Source: Pseudomonadota bacterium
GTDB taxonomy: Bacteria; Desulfobacterota; Desulfobulbia; Desulfobulbales; SURF-16
DNA length: 36,618 nt
Direction: 5' to 3'
Assembly: GCA_018897105.1 (NCBI GenBank)
Contig: JAHILF010000043.1
Coordinates: forward strand, 1 to 36,618
The position numbers and the translations under genes are program-made. The notes under the pieces are model-generated. The model did not search any database and was not told where the DNA came from. It saw only the letters and a program-made list of their open reading frames with translations. Each line of letters begins with the position of its first letter. The first letter of the stretch is position 1. Of the stretch, positions 33,636 through 36,618 are shown piece after piece.

Positions 33636-34001
33636 ATGAGAGCAAAAATACAAAAAGGCTTATCTGCCAAGGAATTCATGACTGATGAGCGATGCTTGAT
33701 TGCGGAAATTGCCAACGACCCGGACGATGAAGAGGTTTCCATCGCCCGCGCCCGGGTAAGGAGCGGCACCGCCACAGCCTGGCATAGACTGAGTGGCATA
33801 ACGGAACGTTATATCATTGTTGCCGGTCAAGGCCGGGCCGAAGTGGAGGGCCTGGAGCCTGCGGATGTGACGGCGGGAGATGTGCTCAGAATCCCCGCTC
33901 AATGTGCCCAGCGGATCATCAATACCGGTGAGACCGACCTGATTTTCTACTGTGTTTGTTCGCCGCGATTTCGGCCGGAAAACTATGAGACGCTTGAATA
34001 G
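33636..34001 (+). CDS. Cupin-domain protein
   Basis: This is a single-domain cupin of 121 residues. Motif 1 is seen as GTATAWHRLSGITERYIIVAG (about 47-67), with one clear His (WHRL) and a Glu (TERY) in metal-ligand positions. Motif 2 reads VTAGDVLRIPAQCAQRIINT (about 78-97), where the usual His of PxxxxH is replaced by Gln. Metal binding is therefore uncertain and a binding or isomerase-type role is as likely as an oxygenase. AGGTG lies before the ATG. It follows the zinc-knuckle gene by 31 bp. No pathway can be named. Confidence 0.82.
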   Translation: MRAKIQKGLSAKEFMTDERCLIAEIANDPDDEEVSIARARVRSGTATAWHRLSGITERYIIVAGQGRAEVEGLEPADVTAGDVLRIPAQCAQRIINTGETDLIFYCVCSPRFRPENYETLE

Positions 34002-34118
34002 CTCAGCCTTTCCCGCAGCCTGCGGACGAAACAAATCACTTGTCGGAAATCACCCAGCCGACAGACTCTGTCCATCACAGACAAGTTCTCATTCATTCAT
34101 AACTTTTTCAGGCCGCTC

Positions 34119-34790
34119 ATGACAATCATCGAGTACCCGGTGTTATCCGTGCCCCTTGCCTTTGAACTGCAGAAAGAGTGGGACAGCCCTCTCTGGCAGC
34201 AAGCCCCTGCTTTACCCATCGCCGCCTTCCGGCCCGAAAGTACCAACCATCGTCCGCAGACCGAGGTGAAACTGCTCTGCAGTCCCGTGGCATTGCATGG
34301 TTTCTTCAGGGTCAGGGACCGCTATGTCCGCTGTGTCCATGACCGCTTTCAGCAACCGGTCTACCAGGACAGTTGCGTTGAATTTTTCGTCCAGCCCCAA
34401 GTAAGCGGCGGCTACTTCAACTTTGAGTTCAATTGCGGCGGAAGCATGCTTGCTTCCTACATTGTCGATCCCACCCGGACCGAACACGGCTTCAGGGATT
34501 TCACGCCTCTAACCATGGAACAGGGCAGCCAGGTCAGCATCTATCATTCTCTTCCTGTACTGGTTGAGCCGGAGATTACCAACGACCTCACCTGGTTCAT
34601 CGAGTTCCGCCTGCCGTTTGCCCTGCTGGAAAAGTATGTCGGCCCGCTGGGCGAGATCAAGGGACAGGTCTGGCGGGCCAATTTTTATAAATGCGGTGAC
34701 AAGACCTCCCACCCGCACTGGGCAGCCTGGTCGCCGGTGGATGAACTGAATTTTCACCTGCCCCACTGTTTCGGCAGAATCACCTTTTGA
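34119..34790 (+). CDS. Carbohydrate-binding family 9-like (CBM9/DOMON-type) protein
   Basis: The 223-residue protein matches the stand-alone CBM9-like family by its layout. Features are LQKEWDSPLWQQAPALPI at the start, LHGFFRVRDRYVRCVHDRFQ near 66-85, and the hallmark DSCVEFFVQP (about 88-97) followed by FNFEFNCGG. ITNDLTWFIEFRLPFALLEK and WRANFYKCGDKTSHPHWAAW come near the C-terminus. No signal peptide is evident, which is odd for a carbohydrate-binding domain and suggests a cytoplasmic role or a missed start. A GNRA-type hairpin follows the stop. Family assignment is fairly sure; ligand and role are not. Confidence 0.8.
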   Translation: MTIIEYPVLSVPLAFELQKEWDSPLWQQAPALPIAAFRPESTNHRPQTEVKLLCSPVALHGFFRVRDRYVRCVHDRFQQPVYQDSCVEFFVQPQVSGGYFNFEFNCGGSMLASYIVDPTRTEHGFRDFTPLTMEQGSQVSIYHSLPVLVEPEITNDLTWFIEFRLPFALLEKYVGPLGEIKGQVWRANFYKCGDKTSHPHWAAWSPVDELNFHLPHCFGRITF

Positions 34791-34798
34791 AGCACCCC

Positions 34799-34816
34799 GG
34801 CAAATGAAAATTTGCC
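34799..34816 (+). terminator. Hairpin after the CBM9-like gene
   Basis: GGCAAAT (34799-34805) and ATTTGCC (34810-34816) form a perfect 7-bp stem closed by a GAAA tetraloop, eight bases after the stop codon. Only a mixed T-containing tract (GTCTTTGTCC) follows, so it may be a weak terminator or a 3'-end stabiliser. Confidence 0.5.
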
Positions 34817-34947
34817 GTCTTTGTCCAATTTGTATATCACTGTATTTCGCAGGTTATCACTTGCCTTTTGCCATGCGAACCTACTAAGGTTTGACAAGGC
34901 GGCAGCTAACCGTTTCAAAAAATACATAATGATGAGAGAGGTGCCAT

Positions 34948-35718
34948 ATGACTTTGCCGATAAAAAGTTTTCAGCAGTTAGCAGTTGTAATCGCCATTTC
35001 AGGCTGCATGACCATTCCCTTCCTTGCCCCCGGGGTGCATGCCCAGGGCAACTGGCTTGAACAGGGAGCGAAAATGCTTGGAACATTGCAGTCGGATAGC
35101 GGGAAAACCAACCTTTCCAATGAAGAAATCGGCAAGGCATTCAAGGAGGCGCTGAACATCGGCACGGAAAAAGTGGTGAGCAGGCTGGGCAGCCTGGACG
35201 GATTCAATGCCGACCCCTCCATTCATATTCCCTTACCCTCGCAACTCGATACGGCAAAAAAAATGCTGTCCCAGGTCGGCATGTCCAATCTTCTCGACGA
35301 TCTCGAACTGAAGCTGAACCGGGCGGCCGAGTCGGCAACACCCAAGGCCAAGGAACTTTTCCGGCAGGCCATTAAGGATATGACCTTTGATGACGTCATG
35401 AAAATCTATAACGGGCCGAAAGACTCGGCCACCAAGTATTTTCAGGGCAAGATGACCCCTGCCCTGACCAAGGAGATGCAGCCCATCGTGCAACAGAGCC
35501 TGTCAGAGGTCGGGGCGGTCCAATCCTATGACAATGTCATGGCAAAATACAGGAACATCCCCTTCGCGCCTGATGTCAAAGCCGATCTGACCAATTATAC
35601 CGTGCAGAAAGGGCTGGACGGCATTTTCCATTATGTGGCCAGTGAGGAGGCCGCTATCCGCGAAAATCCCGCCCGGCAGACCACTGAACTGTTGAAAAAG
35701 GTGTTCGGAGCAAAATAG
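34948..35718 (+). CDS. DUF4197-family exported protein
   Basis: This 256-residue protein has a signal peptide (about residues 1-32, ending near VHA; a Cys at 20 is not in a good lipobox). It matches the DUF4197 family, recognisable by LSNEEIGKAFKEALNIGTEK, the segment from LPSQLDTAKKMLSQVG, ELKLNRAAESATPKAKELF, AIKDMTFDDVMKIYNG and the ending VQKGLDGIFHYVASEE. Members are mostly helical periplasmic proteins of unknown function. A GAGAGAGGTG precedes the ATG. No neighbouring gene gives a functional clue. Confidence 0.88.
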   Translation: MTLPIKSFQQLAVVIAISGCMTIPFLAPGVHAQGNWLEQGAKMLGTLQSDSGKTNLSNEEIGKAFKEALNIGTEKVVSRLGSLDGFNADPSIHIPLPSQLDTAKKMLSQVGMSNLLDDLELKLNRAAESATPKAKELFRQAIKDMTFDDVMKIYNGPKDSATKYFQGKMTPALTKEMQPIVQQSLSEVGAVQSYDNVMAKYRNIPFAPDVKADLTNYTVQKGLDGIFHYVASEEAAIRENPARQTTELLKKVFGAK

Positions 35719-35801
35719 GCCCAGCTTACTGGTGCAACTTTTGGCGGGTATGCATGGCCATCTGGATGACCGTCAGTTCCTATTTGATGTCAGCCAAGCC
35801 T

Positions 35802-35936
35802 TGATGAATTCGTAAAAACTAAAAATTAACCACAGAGAGCACAAAGCCCACAGAGATAACTTGCTGAAAATAAAAATATTTTCTCTGTGATCTCTGTGGG
35901 CTCTGTGGTGAAAACAGACTTTTTACGAGTTTATCA
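35802..35936. repeat. MITE-like element, copy C (full length, with flanking direct repeat)
   Basis: The ends TGATGAATTCGTAAAAACT (35802-35820) and GACTTTTTACGAGTTTATCA (35917-35936) are inverted. Inside them, CCACAGAGAGCACAAAGCCC (from 35830) faces GGGCTCTGTGG (35898-35908), a second nested inverted repeat. AAGCCT flanks both sides (35796-35801 and 35936-35941, overlapping the last base of the right end). It lies between the DUF4197 and nfeD genes, both on the plus strand. Confidence 0.8.
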
Positions 35937-35994
35937 AGCCTTTTGACCCCTTCCCGTATATCCTCGGGTTGCTTTTATTCATAACGGAGGGCAG

Positions 35995-36456
35995 ATGGAC
36001 TTAACAATCGTTTACTGGCACTGGCTGGTATTCGGCATGGTACTCATTATTGCCGAGATGTTTATCCCCAGCTTTACCATCTTCTGGTTCGGACTGGGTG
36101 GTCTCATCGTGGGAGGAGCACTCTGGCTTATCCCTGCACTGTCCCTGAGCTGGCAACTCTTTCTCTGGGCCGTGGCATCATCGCTCTTTACCTTTCTCTG
36201 GTTCAAATTCTTCAAGCCTCTCATGACGGATCGAACCAAGGCCGGTATTTCCCGAGAGGCCATCTTGGGTGAAACCGGCCTGGTCGTCAAAATTCCAATG
36301 GAAAAGAATGAGGGGATAGTTCGTTTCACCACCCCGGTACTGGGTTCGGATGAATGGCCCTTTATCTGTGAAGAAAAAGTCAATCCCGGCGATCGGGTAT
36401 TTATCAAGGATATCTCCGGCAACACCTTGATTGTCGGCAAACGTGCAGCAAATTAA
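35995..36456 (+). CDS. NfeD-family membrane protein
   Basis: This 153-residue protein matches the short NfeD (NfeD1b/YbbK-type) proteins. Membrane helices lie at about 8-24 (WLVFGMVLIIAEMFIPS), 28-48 (IFWFGLGGLIVGGALWLIPA) and 52-72. The C-terminus (about 85-150) is a soluble OB-fold (AILGETGLVVKIPMEKNEG; WPFICEEKVNPGDRVFIKDI; NTLIVGK). NfeD proteins usually act with a stomatin/SPFH partner (QmcA/YbbK) in membrane quality control. The expected partner gene would follow, but here an insertion-sequence-like gene begins about 80 bp downstream and may have split the pair. GGAGGG precedes the ATG. Confidence 0.9.
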   Translation: MDLTIVYWHWLVFGMVLIIAEMFIPSFTIFWFGLGGLIVGGALWLIPALSLSWQLFLWAVASSLFTFLWFKFFKPLMTDRTKAGISREAILGETGLVVKIPMEKNEGIVRFTTPVLGSDEWPFICEEKVNPGDRVFIKDISGNTLIVGKRAAN

Positions 36457-36479
36457 GAGCTTATTTACGAACAAGCTCT
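36456..36479. repeat. Small inverted repeat after nfeD
   Basis: AGAGCTT (36456-36462) and AAGCTCT (36473-36479) form a 7-bp stem starting at the last base of the nfeD stop codon. No T run follows. It may be a weak terminator or mark the junction with the insertion sequence that follows. Confidence 0.4.
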
Positions 36480-36537
36480 AAGGAGCTGTAAAATAATAAC
36501 ATGGCCATTTTTTTGATAAATGTGTTAATATGGCAGC

Positions 36538-36618
36538 ATGGATATTGAATCGGCAATCAGGGAACGTTATCAAAATCTCGAATGGGCCTTGGATGAAAGG
36601 CTTAGGCGCTTATATGCC
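36538..36618 (+). CDS. N-terminus of an ISAzo13-like transposase (runs off the window)
   Basis: An ATG at 36538 opens a frame that stays open to the last base (27 codons). The start MDIESAIRERYQNLEWALDE, followed by RLRRLYA, resembles the conserved N-terminus of ISAzo13-family transposases, which typically read as an Arg-Tyr segment and then LDER-RRL. The left end of the element would lie in 36481-36510 (AGGAGCTGTAAAATAATAAC and onward), but its partner end is outside the window and the inverted repeat cannot be confirmed. Confidence 0.55.
   Translation, partial: MDIESAIRERYQNLEWALDERLRRLYA

Overview
The window looks like chromosomal DNA of a Gram-negative bacterium, most likely a deltaproteobacterium (Desulfobacterota, perhaps a Desulfobulbales-type sulfate reducer). 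The basis is a VPLPA/PEP-CTERM surface protein behind a sigma-54 type promoter, a HacA-type LeuC, a complete yejABEF importer, an MMPL/LolA-like/beta-barrel export cassette, and dispersed CACAGAG-rich intergenic palindromes. The taxonomic guess is inference; no rRNA or tRNA gene was seen.

Layout. 1-2.7 kb: an M20 amidohydrolase converging on an RlmD-type rRNA methyltransferase. 2.8-6.0 kb: an AT-richer accessory block on the minus strand with a VPLPA-CTERM protein, a cohesin-like/dockerin protein, and a beta-helix protein ending in an EF-hand-like motif. A textbook -24/-12 promoter and a perfect 37-bp dyad lie upstream of the first two. 4.6 kb: a remnant of the 3' end of leuD. 6.3-8.3 kb: intact leuCD. 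8.5-15.7 kb: an HD-GAF protein overlapping yejABEF by 4 bp. 15.9-18.5 kb: a secreted protein of unknown function and malic enzyme. 18.5-23.0 kb: a small HExxH-containing protein, a CPA2 antiporter with UspA-like tail, and glutamate dehydrogenase. 23.2-26.0 kb: a secreted alpha/alpha-toroid glycosidase-like protein and a membrane-anchored unknown. 26.2-31.5 kb: a TetR-controlled MMPL transporter, LolA-like carrier and outer-membrane barrel. 31.5-36.5 kb: two SAM methyltransferases, a DnaJ-type zinc-knuckle miniprotein, a cupin, a CBM9-like protein, a DUF4197 protein and an NfeD protein. The right edge enters an ISAzo13-like transposase gene.

Functional links. HD-GAF plus yejABEF form one translationally chained unit, as do TetR, MMPL, LolA-like and barrel, which together could carry a hydrophobic substrate from the inner to the outer membrane. 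The surface-protein block combines sorting (VPLPA-CTERM), calcium-dependent docking (dockerin) and beta-helix architecture.

The most unusual signals are the leuD tail remnant, whose last 18 codons differ from intact leuD only by silent changes; the sigma-54 promoter plus dyad on the surface-protein operon; and three copies of a terminal-inverted-repeat element, two with short flanking direct repeats.
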